Assembly (NCBI RefSeq): GCF_964204865.1
Contig: NC_135263.1
Span: 8,725,426 to 8,789,425, forward strand
Source of the DNA: Styela clava
Lineage: Eukaryota; Chordata; Ascidiacea; Stolidobranchia; Styelidae
Direction: 5' to 3'
DNA length: 64,000 nt
Below are positions 39,286 to 49,239 of the stretch, in pieces. Every line of letters begins with the position of its first letter. Positions within the stretch are counted from its first letter, which is position 1. The translations under genes were made by a program, and so were the position numbers. The notes below the pieces were generated by a model. It was not told the DNA's origin and made no database searches. It saw only the letters and a list, made by a program, of their open reading frames with translations.

Positions 39286-39645
39286 TCGTTCCGCTGATGA
39301 TCATACTTTGGTGTTAGACACTCCATTTATACATGTCTAAGAAACCATTGTCCAAAGTTGTCGACAAATAGAGTCTTATATTCGAACTCGAACTTGATTC
39401 ATGGATTTCGCACCAAATATGGCAAAATCTGATTTTTAGCCAATATTTAATAAACTCCCACCTCGTTCCCCTCCACAATTATATCCAATACTTATCACTA
39501 CCTATACTGTTCGGAATCGCTGTCAAAAGTTGCAGATCATACACGAATTCGGCATCGATAATCGAGTTCGCACCACATATAAGAAAATCTGATTTTTCAT
39601 CAATTTTTGAAAGTTCATATTTATTTAAATTTGTTTCCTCTACGT

Positions 39646-40189
39646 CAGGGGTCGGGAACCCATGGCTCGCGAGCCATATATGGCTCTTTTGGTGACGGCA
39701 TATAGCTCCCAGAAAAATCTAATATTCTAAGACTAGGCTTACTATTGTTTCGAGATTTCAAACTCTTTTATAGCCAAATTTGGCAGGAAATTCCCAATAC
39801 GTTTGAGAACACGCGCCCAGCACATGTCTATGTTATGTAAGATATTTACTAGACAGGCATTGTGACAAACAAGGGGATTCTGGAACATATATTGTGACAT
39901 CACAAAGCGATATAGTTTTAAAAACACTACGGAGTAACCTAAACGAAAAAGGGTGATGAGTATCGTAGATTTCAACTTGGGCTGCAAGTGAGCAACCGTT
40001 CAAGGCCCGCAGCGACTACATGCAGCATCAGAAATCACATTAAATGTATATTGACATTGTATGTGTTGACTTTCGAGTAAACATTTCAGGTCTGATTAAT
40101 TGAAGAAATGTTATATGGCTCGCACGGAAATGCAATTGAGAATATGTATATTTTATGGCTCTCTTGACCAAAAAGGTTCCCGACCCCTG
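39646..40189. mobile_element. hAT-type element, 544 bp, inserted in the right arm
   Basis: Inverted ends caggggtcgggaacccatgg and (right, as written) ..ggttcccgacccctg. Both are followed inward by GGCTC-rich sequence. A perfect 8-bp duplication, ctctacgt, flanks it (39638-39645 and 40190-40197). There is no transposase frame. Confidence 0.92.
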
Positions 40190-41140
40190 CTCTACGTGGT
40201 ATTATTACGTATTTTTTACAAATTACGTACAAATTTAAAAAATTTTTGTTTTTGGCCGGTATTTGAAGCCCCATAAATCATAAAGTCCCGCCTTGTTCCC
40301 CTCAACTTCTATACATATTACTTGTCACTATTATTGCTATTCAAAATTACTGTTAAAAGTTGTCGGCACTTTGCGGATCATATTCGAATTCGGCATCGAA
40401 TCATTGAGTTTTCACGAAATACAGCAAATTCTGATTTTTCGTCAATTTTTGAAGGTTCATATTTTGTTAAGTTTTGTTCTGCTGATGATCATACTTTGGT
40501 GTTAGACACTTGACTTGTACATGTGATTGAAATCGTTGTCAAAAGTTGTCGGCAAATGAAGCAACATATTCGAATCCGGCCTCGATATATCGAGTCAGCA
40601 ATAAATTTCAGAAAAATTTGTTTTTGGTCGGTATTTGAAGCCCCATAAATCATAAAGTCCCGCTTTGTTCCTTTCAACTTTTATATATAATACTTGTCAC
40701 TAATATTGCTATTCAAAATTACTGTTAAAAGTTGTCGGCACTTTGCGGATCATATTCGAATTCAGCATCGAATCATTGAGTTCGCACGAAATTCAGCAAA
40801 TTCTGATTTTTCGTCAATTTTTGAAGGTCCCTATTTAGTTAAGTTTTGTTCTGCTGATGATCATACTTTGGTGTTAGACACTTGACATGTACATGTGATC
40901 GAAATCGTTGTCCAAAGTTGTCGGCATTTAAAGCAACATACTCGAATTCGGCCTCGATTTATCGGGTTCGCATCAAATTTTATAAATTTTTGTTTTTGGC
41001 CGGTATTTGAAGCCCAATAAATCATAAAGTCCCGCTTTGTTCCCTTCAACTTTTATATATAATACTTGTCACTAATATTACCATTCAGAAATGATGTTAA
41101 AAGTTGTTGGCACTTTGCGGATCATATTCGAATTCGGTAT

Positions 41141-41480
41141 TCGGCGCGGCGGTGTGGATCAACGGGCTAAGCGTTAGGAATACGCTCGCCACCGCACCTC
41201 TAACTACTCTGCGTGGGTTCGCAGGTTCGAATCCCATGCAGGGATGTTTATGTGCGAGAGGATTGCTGGACTCCTCGCCGTCGTTGGGTGGTTCAGGTAA
41301 CCACTGGTCGGTTACGGCTTCCTCCGCCACCAGGTCCATGCTTCCGAAAACAAACAATATAACTAATCCCATACCCGACTTGGAATGGTAACCGGACGAG
41401 CGGCCGTGGTTCGCCATATGGATAAGCCATCTTATCGGCTTTCCTCTCCCCCGGGATAAATATGTAAATCCTATCCTATC
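41141..41480 (+). mobile_element. Full-length tRNA-derived SINE in the right arm
   Basis: The head has an A-box-like TGGATCAACGGGCTAAGCG and a perfect B box GGTTCGAATCC (41224-41234). An unrelated body follows (GCGAGAGGATTGCTGGACTC, TAACTAATCCCATACCCG). The tail is a short direct repeat, ATCCTATCCTATC. It sits inside a 371-bp unit. No clear target duplication is visible. Same family as 11842-13664 and 53591-53790. Confidence 0.85.
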
Positions 41481-41689
41481 ATTGAGTTTGCACGAAATAC
41501 AGCAAATTCTGATTTTTCGTCAATTTTTGAAGGTCCATATTTTGTTAAGTTTTGTTCTGCTGATGATCATAGTTTAGTGTTAGACACTTGACTTGTATAT
41601 GTGATCGAAATCGTTGTCAAAAGCTGTCGGCAAATAAAGCAACATATTCGAATTCGGCCTCGATATATCGAGTTCGCATTAAATTTTAG

Positions 41690-42110
41690 AAATTTTTACT
41701 ATTGATTTTTTCACTATTGATACTATTCAGAATTACTGTTAAAAGTTGTTGGAATTTTGCGGATCATAATCGAATTTGGTCTCGAACCCTAGAGTTTGCA
41801 TGTAACATTGCAAAAAAATTTTCCGATATTTTTGTGTTCCCATCAAATGTAGCCTTTTGTATTTTTTATTATTCTGTAAACATATTCTTATACGTTTCAG
41901 TGTTTCCGTTTTATGTGATATACAGTTATGCATGTTGTAATTACCACTACCAGCTGAATCAGTATTTTGGTCCGAGTTGTTTCCTTCGGAACATATCATT
42001 CCGAATAGGATCCATTTACTTTTTAAAAATATTGTAATGAGAGATTATTTTCCTCATGGGAACCGGTTGAAAACTGCAGAATATTCACAGTGGTCCATAT
42101 GCAGGTGCAG
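41690..42110 (-). repeat. Right terminal domain of the foldback element
   Basis: Inverted copy of 33226-33640, with all landmarks in reverse order, ending near TTCACAGTGGTCCATATGC. Confidence 0.85.
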
Positions 42111-42595
42111 TTCGCTGGTGCAAATGTACCTTACGTGGATACGAAGATAACGGAAACGTTTGTACTCGTTTAGTACTCGCTGGCATTACACTGTATTAAA
42201 TCTGTCCACAAATATATGCATGTCGTTTGACTTACGGTAACTATTTGCATAAACCTGTACATGAAGCGTGCTGCGACATTAAACGCAGATACTAGATAGA
42301 AGATAGATAGATAATGATTTATTTTCGAGTACGGCAGTACATACCGGTACCGGTAATACAGTAAGCATAAGTACCGGTACCGGTAGTCTTAAACAACAAT
42401 AAGCATAAAAATATATACGGAAGGGGACGGGCAAGACCTACAAGGTCGACCGACCCCTAAGGAGATACGGTATTTTACCAGGACTCTAAAGCAGTCATCA
42501 TAATTGCAATAGTGGAAAAATAAATTTTTGAGTTCAAAACCCGTTTAGGAGGCCTCAGAAATCAATTTCCCAAAAGTAGGTACTGGAATAAGGAT
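42110..42595. other. Intergenic, simple-sequence rich
   Basis: Holds a short GTACCGGTACCGGTA tract (42340-42385) and, at its start, GGTGCAAATGTACCTTACGTGG, which resembles the small MITE of CEP95 intron 5. No coding signal. Confidence 0.5.
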
Positions 42596-44370
42596 AAAAA
42601 TTACAAGGAACAAGAAAAGGTAACATAACATAATTCTGTAATTACGCAGATCATAATGTTTTTAATAGTAATAAAAAATGCGAAAAAAAGAGAAAGGATA
42701 AGTAGGGCGTAGAGCTAATTATAATTTCCTCGAATTAATTTTACTCTATGTTACAAGAATCAAATCGTGACAATGAGGCAATTTTTATGAATGGGTGAAA
42801 AATTAAAAATATATTTCCAAAGCTATATAGTACATTTAAACATTTCAGACTATACGGTATATAATAGCATCTCCAATAATTCTCACAGAGGCATACGAAA
42901 ATCCATCTATAAAATGGTGAATTCCTATCCATTTTATGAATTTGATAGCATACACTGAGATTTGCACGATATTGCATTATATTATAATCCGCCAATAAAT
43001 GCTGTTTTAATTTGCATATAGGGTGGTATCAATCAAATAATAAAAATTACAAGAAAAAAGGGGTCTGGTATAGTTTAGTACCACATCCACTTCTAGTTGG
43101 CCTGGCTCAACAATTTTTGCATATGTCAATCCTAACGAGGCGCAGTTCTTACCACTTCATGGCAGCTCCTGCCACGAACGAACCGCGGCAGCTCTTGCCA
43201 TGGTTTTATAACGCTATTCTGTATTCAGTAATCAGTATTAACGGTATATTCACAAACTAATGTACCAAATTCTAATTGATCATGCGGAAATATATCTACT
43301 TAAACCCTAACCCTAACCCCAAATCCATCAACACTGTATCCATAAGAAAAACGTTCCAACTTACTAAATATTTGTCACCATAAGGGACAGCCCTGTGCTT
43401 ACGGCCCGCCTGCCGCGGTTACGACAGCAAAATTTTACCTGCCATTGGTTTTCAATTTGCTGCCGCGGTAACGGCAGCTCGACATTGGTTTGTGGCAGCT
43501 AAAAAGTCAGTCGCCATAGGTTTGGCCGTAGCGGCCATGGTATGGAAATACCGCCATGGTTTTGCGGCAGCTGCAGACGCCATAGAATACTTAAAACTGC
43601 ACTTGATCCTTACCCCCACCTGACTACGTCACCGAAAAATTACGTCATTCCGACGTCGCAGTGGCGTAATAAGGCGCACCGAAGTATGCGGATGGTCGTC
43701 CAAAACGCGCAGACGATAACCCGAAATCGAGCAAGCTATTTCTCTCGTTTTCTCGTCGCAACGAACACGATAGGAGAGAGATCGCCGGCTTTAGCAAGTT
43801 CTTATCGGCGGCGCAGATGCCATTTTGGGCGATTAAATTATACTTTGGCAATCCCTATGACGTGATGGTGACATAATTTGTGGATGGCATAGTCAGGTGA
43901 GGGTTAGGAATAACGTATGCAAAAATCGTTATGCTACGCCCACTGGAAGTACTTGTGGTACTAAACTATACTAGACCCGAAAAAAGAACATCACATGATT
44001 ACGCAGGTCATACTTTTTTTAATAGTAAAAAAAATGCGAAAAGAAGAGAAAAAATTAGAAGGGCGTGGGGCTAATTATAATTTCCTCAAATTTAATTTTA
44101 TCTAATGTTAGACAAAAATCAAATTGTGAGAATGAGGCATTTCTATGAATGGGTGAAAAATTGAAAATACCATATTTCCAAAGCTATATAATACATTTAA
44201 ACACTTCCGACTATCTAATAGCATCTTCAATAATTTTCACAGAGACATATGAAAATCCAGATACCAGAAAATAGAAAACAAAACACCCACCAGCGCATCG
44301 TTTTTGTCAATACCACCATATTTGTGCTTAATTTGCATGGTTATGTCCTAAAAGGGTGTCTATCAGTCGC
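42596..44370 (+). repeat. ~446-bp tandem duplication split by a MITE
   Basis: Copy 1 runs 42596-43041 and copy 2 starts at 43042 with the same AAAAATTACAAG. Copy 2 is cut at 43060, then resumes at 43987-44370 (GATTACGCAG.TCAT, GGGCGT.G.GCTAATTATAATT, TGAATGGGTGAAAAATT, CCAAAGCTATAT). The copies are clearly diverged. Confidence 0.8.
43061..43979. mobile_element. MITE of about 0.92 kb inside the duplication
   Basis: Inverted ends of about 40 bases: gggtctggtatagtttagta at left, and gggtctagtatagtttagta as the reverse complement of the right end. A 7-base aaaaaag flanks both sides (43054-43060 and 43980-43986), a possible target duplication. The inside has GCCGCGGT/GGCAGCT-rich segments and the block shared with CEP95 intron 9312-9456. 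Confidence 0.8.
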
Positions 44371-45159
44371 TATGTGTCTTCATCTTTTGAACAAACAAAG
44401 TTGGATGAAAATCTAAGTTAATTACAGGTTCGCAATTTGTTATTATTAGTTATAAGATTATGTCTTATGTTGTCCCTTACTACTGTACTAGATTTTTCAT
44501 ATTCTTTTTCACTTTAAAGCCAAAGTGCCTCAATATTAACTCAGGTAAACCATGATCAAAATATAAGTAGAAATAAAATAAAAAATAATTCATTGGTAAA
44601 ATGATGGTGTTCTCAAATATACATGCAGACATGGATGCAATGTCCATGTGGGCCAGTGGGTGGAAATTCCATGGGCGCAAATATCCTTGGTGTTATTTTA
44701 GGATTTAATTACAAAAATTTGTGGGTGTAATACCCGTTGTGCAAAACTATGCAGGTACAAATAATCCTGAGTACATAGGAGGTAATAACCGATTCATACT
44801 TGCGTCAGACATACATAAAATATGTTATTGCACTGACGGTCCAAATTCGAAGCAAGTGACAGATTGTGCACCTATATCAGTGTTATTCCAGCATGGATTG
44901 GTTATCGGCACATTGCAATATCTGAATATAGTCATGTTCACCATATCATCTTTACAATAAAAATTAGCTACTTACTACAGATCTCATGAACCTTTTTATT
45001 AAAATGACTATGGCCAACTGAGACGTTGCTTGATATGCATTTGATAGATACAGTCTGACAGTAAATAACTGTTTATTTATTTTTTCATTGGTAAGCTAGA
45101 TTCGATGTTTCCACACTGTTAAATAATTTTAATATTTAATCTGTGACACAAACATAAAA
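44371..45159. other. TDRD5 upstream region
   Basis: No coding exon is seen. A diverged piece with GGGTGTAATACCCG and TGCAGGTACAAATA near 44620-44770 resembles the small intron MITE at 5019-5209. The TDRD5 promoter is presumably in the last few hundred bases; no defined element is visible. Confidence 0.4.
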
Positions 45160-48100
45160 ATGTCAGATGTAGTCAGGAGAAAGGAATCTGTGATAAAAGT
45201 CATCCGATCACTTCTTATATCCTCACCATCTGGGTTAACATTGAATCAGTTGGAAAGAGATTATCAATTGGTTGAAAACCAGGGACTTCCCTATCGAAAA
45301 TTCGGCCACACTGATTTGTTATCCTTCGTAAAGACCTTGAGTGATGTCGTCAAGATCGATTATCGCAACAGAGAGCTGGTTTTGTATGGAATTGCAGATG
45401 AAAAGACGAAGCATATAAAAAGTATGGTGGATCATCAACGAAAAACATCTCGTTATATGGGACTTGCTAAAGTAAATCAGCCTTCAAGACGTCCGAAAAG
45501 TGGACCTTTTGGTGCTAGACAAGCTAGAGGAGTTTGTTATGTGAGCGCACAAATACGTAGAAATGTGTACAATGTTGTCCAGTCCAATGTAAATGGAGTT
45601 CCTATGTCTGTGTTTCTAGATGTTTACAAGCAAGAGAATGGCGTCACATTGAATCCTGAGCGACTTGGTTTTAAGCGTCTGCCAGATATTTTTTTATCCA
45701 TGCCAGATGTGTGCAAACTAGAATATGGACGAAGGGACAAGACTGGTAATACATTGTATGTGTATCCTCCGAAATTGCAACAAGGGCCCGCAATAAGTAA
45801 GACAAAAACCAAAGTTTCTGGTGGTGATTCTAAATCTCCTAGCATTGAAAAGCCAGCTAGCAGAAAGAACTCTGTATTAAATTCTGAAGAATCAGTTTGT
45901 GTTAATGAGGAGAAACCTGCGATTGCCGTTATCAAATCCGAACTCAAACCTCCAGTTGAAGACAAAATTTTCAGTAATTCGGTCATACCATCATGTGAGT
46001 TGTTGAGAAGTGAAATTTTGGAAATTTTAGCTGAAGAACCAAAGGGTGTATGGGCAGTGCGAGTACCTGTGTTATACAAAAAAAAGTTTGGCAAAGAATT
46101 GCAAATTCAAAAAGTTGGATATTTCAGCATCATTGAATTGCTCTCAACATTGAGTGATGAAGTCAGCATTACACGTCCCAATCCAAAAGGTGATTGGTTG
46201 CTTGCAAAAAGAAACGTAGATGAAAAAGACCAAAGTAAATTGTTGTGTGGCAGCTTTTACAATGAAGGATTGGAAGTTTTAAAAATGGAAGTAAAGGAGA
46301 TGCTCATCAAATCAAAAGATGGAATTCTGCTTGATCGATTATCTGAAATTTATGAAAAGACGTTTCGACATACGTTACATCTGGATGAATACAATATTTC
46401 AAATTCCCTCGAATTCGTTGTCATGATAAGAGGTGTCTGCATCTATGAAAAAGATGGAAAAATATACGTAACTCTCACAGAAGATGAGAAAAAAGCAATT
46501 CACGGAGGGTATATCTCACCTAACTTGCCAGAGAATGATATTCCTCTTGATGCTATAGGACCAAATGCTTCATATAAATTACCAACCCTTCCATCTAAAG
46601 ACGCCCAATATATAGATTTGTTTGTGTCTGATGTTACCAATCCAGAATATTTTATGGTTCAAATTTGCAGTAAACAGACTACTGGTGCTCTCAATATGCT
46701 TATGGATGAACTGGAAAGGTTTTATTGCTCTCCAGAAGGCGATAGATATAAGATTCCTGAATGTATGATCACGATCGGTCAACTTTGCGCTGCGGTTTTT
46801 ATGGAAGATATGAATTGGCATCGAGCTGTGATTGTTCGAATCAATAAAGCATCGTATGCTGATGTGCTATACGTTGATTATGGAAGCATATCTGCTGTGC
46901 CTATTGCTTCTCTACGACTTTTGAAATCATGCTTTTTACAATTGCCTTCTCAAATGATTAAAGCTCGACTGGCACATATTCAGCCAGCAAATTTGAAATC
47001 ATGGACTCTAGACTCCAGAAACTGTATGCTTGATATGTGTCGCGATCGTCCACTTGTTGCAATGATAACCAGTATTGAAAATCGTGTTCTCTCTCTTTGC
47101 CTTTGTGACACAACAAATCCAGATACAGATTTACATATCAATGATACATTGGTGGAAAAAAAACATGCTGTATATTTTCCCGACGATTTGCCCAAAGAAG
47201 CTGCTAGTACTTTGAAGAGCTTTTTACAACAACAAAATGAGGTTGGAAACAAGGGACCTAGTTGGCCTTGCAGTACTCAATCCATTACTAGCCAACCTTC
47301 AGACAATTTGGATCCAAGTCCTGATATTGCTTCTAAGAATGAAGTTGGAAATGATATTGACGAAAGCTACAAACCTGTTGCTCAACCACAAATAAGATTT
47401 GTTCGTCTGTTTTCAATTATTGAGGGTCAATATTCAATAAATATTATTAATTATGAAGGAAATCCGATGGTCACAAGTGCAGATATCTCATTATTTTTCC
47501 AACCATCTGGCGATGATCTCGTGCCTTTGCTGTTGATGAGAAACCTTAGATTTATTGAGCTCGCTATTGCCGATGATGAAAAGCATTCTCAACTTTTTAT
47601 TGAAATGAGGGAAAAAAATGTTCCTGGCACCATCAGGCACTATACATATACAAGTATTGTATTTCTTTATCGCTTGCAAGATGTACCTGCAATCATCAAA
47701 GGAATTGGTCATGCACAAGAAAAGGATCTTATCGATGGAGTGAAAAAGATATTGATAGCGTTTGATCCAGATTCTAGATATTGGATTTCAGATGATGAGG
47801 ATGATTGCCCAGAGTTAATTTCTGTCGCTCAAGCAGGTAACCTTGAATTAAGTAAACTTGAACACGAAAAAGAAGAATTATTCAACAAGCGGAAAAATTT
47901 ACTTGAACAACTTGCAAATCAATCCAGTGCTAGTGTAGTGGACCAAACTACCGATATTGAGGAAAAGTTATTTGCAATTAAAGGAAAAATCAAGCAGTTA
48001 TCGTGTACTTTACCGAAGGAAGTTGAAACGCAGGCACAACAAAGTGCGGTTCATGATGCAATGGTCAGTCAATACACCTCTCATGCTGTCACAGTAGAAA

Positions 48101-48747
48101 AGAAAAGTGAAAACCTGCTTACAGAATCTTCACAAATATGCTCGAAATCAGACTTAACAAGAGTGGCTGAAGTAGTGCCGTTTATGAAACAGCAAGAGGC
48201 CGTGAAAACTAATCTTGATACTGATTTTTCTGAAATCTCTGGCGCTCATCTTTCTCATGATGTTGTTGATTTCACTACTTTCAACTTGGCTAATGAACAA
48301 CTACCCCCTTTAATTCATGGATCGTCTGGAAGTACGAATTGGAGAAGTACGCAAGTATCAAATCAAGTGGTAGTAGATGGAAGCGAACATTTACCATCAA
48401 GAATATTCATTCCTCAAACGATGCGAGAATCATTTACGCAGCCTATGGCAGAAAATATCCCATTTATGTCTCCTCAGTCCCAAAATGCAATCAGTCAAGG
48501 TAGTCAAGTGCAATTACCTATTGGGCCGCGGCAGTGGAGATTAATGCCATTGGCACAACAAAGGATGAATCATAATGCACCGCAATTTTTTCCAAATCAA
48601 AATCAAGGCCAGGTGTATTACAATCAGATGGCGATTCCTGCCACTGGATCTGTTAATATGCAACATTCACAGCAGTTGGTTTACACTCCCCAAAATCGGC
48701 AAGAAGGACAATATTCGCTTTTTATGCCAGTACAAGGCATGCCCTGA
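45160..48747 (+). CDS. TDRD5: TDRD5-like LOTUS/Tudor germ-granule protein, 1195 residues, single exon
   Basis: Known role of TDRD5: a germ-cell protein of nuage, needed for piRNA production and spermiogenesis; LOTUS (OST-HTH) domains bind RNA G-quadruplexes or Vasa-type helicases. Seen here: LOTUS modules at about 8-78 (IRSLLISSPSGLTLNQLERDY), 128-203 and 278-352, and a fourth, weaker one at about 368-440 (EMLIKSKDGILLDRLSEIYE). The linker NDIPLDAI precedes a single extended Tudor domain at about 480-650 (RYKIPECMITIGQLCA, then VLYVDYGSISAVP). A coiled coil follows at about 898-925 and a Gln/Pro-rich C terminus. One Tudor domain and the linker favour TDRD5 over TDRD7, which has three. The whole CDS is one exon, although vertebrate TDRD5 is multi-exon. 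The ATG is the first in frame and fits the family N terminus. Confidence 0.93.
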   Translation: MSDVVRRKESVIKVIRSLLISSPSGLTLNQLERDYQLVENQGLPYRKFGHTDLLSFVKTLSDVVKIDYRNRELVLYGIADEKTKHIKSMVDHQRKTSRYMGLAKVNQPSRRPKSGPFGARQARGVCYVSAQIRRNVYNVVQSNVNGVPMSVFLDVYKQENGVTLNPERLGFKRLPDIFLSMPDVCKLEYGRRDKTGNTLYVYPPKLQQGPAISKTKTKVSGGDSKSPSIEKPASRKNSVLNSEESVCVNEEKPAIAVIKSELKPPVEDKIFSNSVIPSCELLRSEILEILAEEPKGVWAVRVPVLYKKKFGKELQIQKVGYFSIIELLSTLSDEVSITRPNPKGDWLLAKRNVDEKDQSKLLCGSFYNEGLEVLKMEVKEMLIKSKDGILLDRLSEIYEKTFRHTLHLDEYNISNSLEFVVMIRGVCIYEKDGKIYVTLTEDEKKAIHGGYISPNLPENDIPLDAIGPNASYKLPTLPSKDAQYIDLFVSDVTNPEYFMVQICSKQTTGALNMLMDELERFYCSPEGDRYKIPECMITIGQLCAAVFMEDMNWHRAVIVRINKASYADVLYVDYGSISAVPIASLRLLKSCFLQLPSQMIKARLAHIQPANLKSWTLDSRNCMLDMCRDRPLVAMITSIENRVLSLCLCDTTNPDTDLHINDTLVEKKHAVYFPDDLPKEAASTLKSFLQQQNEVGNKGPSWPCSTQSITSQPSDNLDPSPDIASKNEVGNDIDESYKPVAQPQIRFVRLFSIIEGQYSINIINYEGNPMVTSADISLFFQPSGDDLVPLLLMRNLRFIELAIADDEKHSQLFIEMREKNVPGTIRHYTYTSIVFLYRLQDVPAIIKGIGHAQEKDLIDGVKKILIAFDPDSRYWISDDEDDCPELISVAQAGNLELSKLEHEKEELFNKRKNLLEQLANQSSASVVDQTTDIEEKLFAIKGKIKQLSCTLPKEVETQAQQSAVHDAMVSQYTSHAVTVEKKSENLLTESSQICSKSDLTRVAEVVPFMKQQEAVKTNLDTDFSEISGAHLSHDVVDFTTFNLANEQLPPLIHGSSGSTNWRSTQVSNQVVVDGSEHLPSRIFIPQTMRESFTQPMAENIPFMSPQSQNAISQGSQVQLPIGPRQWRLMPLAQQRMNHNAPQFFPNQNQGQVYYNQMAIPATGSVNMQHSQQLVYTPQNRQEGQYSLFMPVQGMP

Positions 48748-49239
48748 TTTGTTTGTAAATAATATTGTAAATATTTGGTGTTTTATAAACTTGACACTGT
48801 TTCTTTATAAGTTTCTCACTGAATTTTTTTGTTCTTTTATTAATGCACAATTCTACTTCACAGGTTATTCGTTGGGTTTCATATTTCTTTCGTTATCATG
48901 TTTCACTTTTTATTTTTTTAAAGCTGTGACTGCCTCAATCTGCCGTTCTTTAAAAGTTCCACTGTGCAGTACATTTGTTTTAAATTTGTTCATTTCATTC
49001 CTCAGTGTAAAGATGTTCAAGTGACCTGATTTGGAATTAATTGTGGACATTTTGTAGATTTTTTTGGTAAAATTGACTGCTTAAACATTTCATAACATTT
49101 GGTGTTATTTTTTCTATTGATTGAATTGCCTCGCAATTTTTGGTACGCAATTACACATCATTCTGTCATTAATGTTTCTCTGCTCTGTTTTGGCAGATAA
49201 TATATAATAGTATAAAGTAGAAACAATAGGAAAAAGAAA
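48748..49239. other. TDRD5 3' UTR and TXN2 upstream region
   Basis: AT-rich, with no conserved coding. A TTTTGGCAG acceptor-like string lies near 49196, 45 bases before the TXN2 start. Confidence 0.5.

Larger units (their letters stand above)
39285..41740 (-). repeat. Tandem array of ~371-bp units, right arm (inverted)
   Basis: The same unit as the left arm runs on the minus strand, with landmarks at about 40318, 40691 and 41065, plus a more diverged inner unit at 39285-39640. The array is interrupted by a hAT element (39646-40189) and a SINE (41141-41480). It has only about 4-5 units against 11 on the left, so the arms are unequal. Confidence 0.9.
33226..42110. mobile_element. Large foldback element with tandem-repeat arms (~8.9 kb)
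   Basis: The region is a huge imperfect inverted repeat. Terminal domains at 33226-33640 and 41690-42110 are inverted copies: ATATGCACCACTGTGAAT at the left edge answers ATTCACAGTGGTCCATATG at the right. Tandem arrays lie inside each: 33640-37790 in one orientation and 39285-41740 in the other. A unique centre at 37790-39285 separates them. Known elements with long inverted arms built of tandem repeats are foldback elements (FB and Galileo of flies, TU of sea urchins). The assignment to that class is by structure only; I found no transposase and no certain target duplication. Confidence 0.75.

Noticed and set aside
41097-41417. 106-codon minus-strand ORF
   Set aside because: It lies over the SINE and part of a tandem unit. 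The translation follows the repeat, not a gene.
43301-43325. CCCTAACCCTAACCCC resembling telomere repeat
   Set aside because: Only about three copies, lying inside a MITE. Not a telomere or a fusion point.
45624-46094. 156-codon minus-strand ORF
   Set aside because: Antisense shadow of TDRD5.
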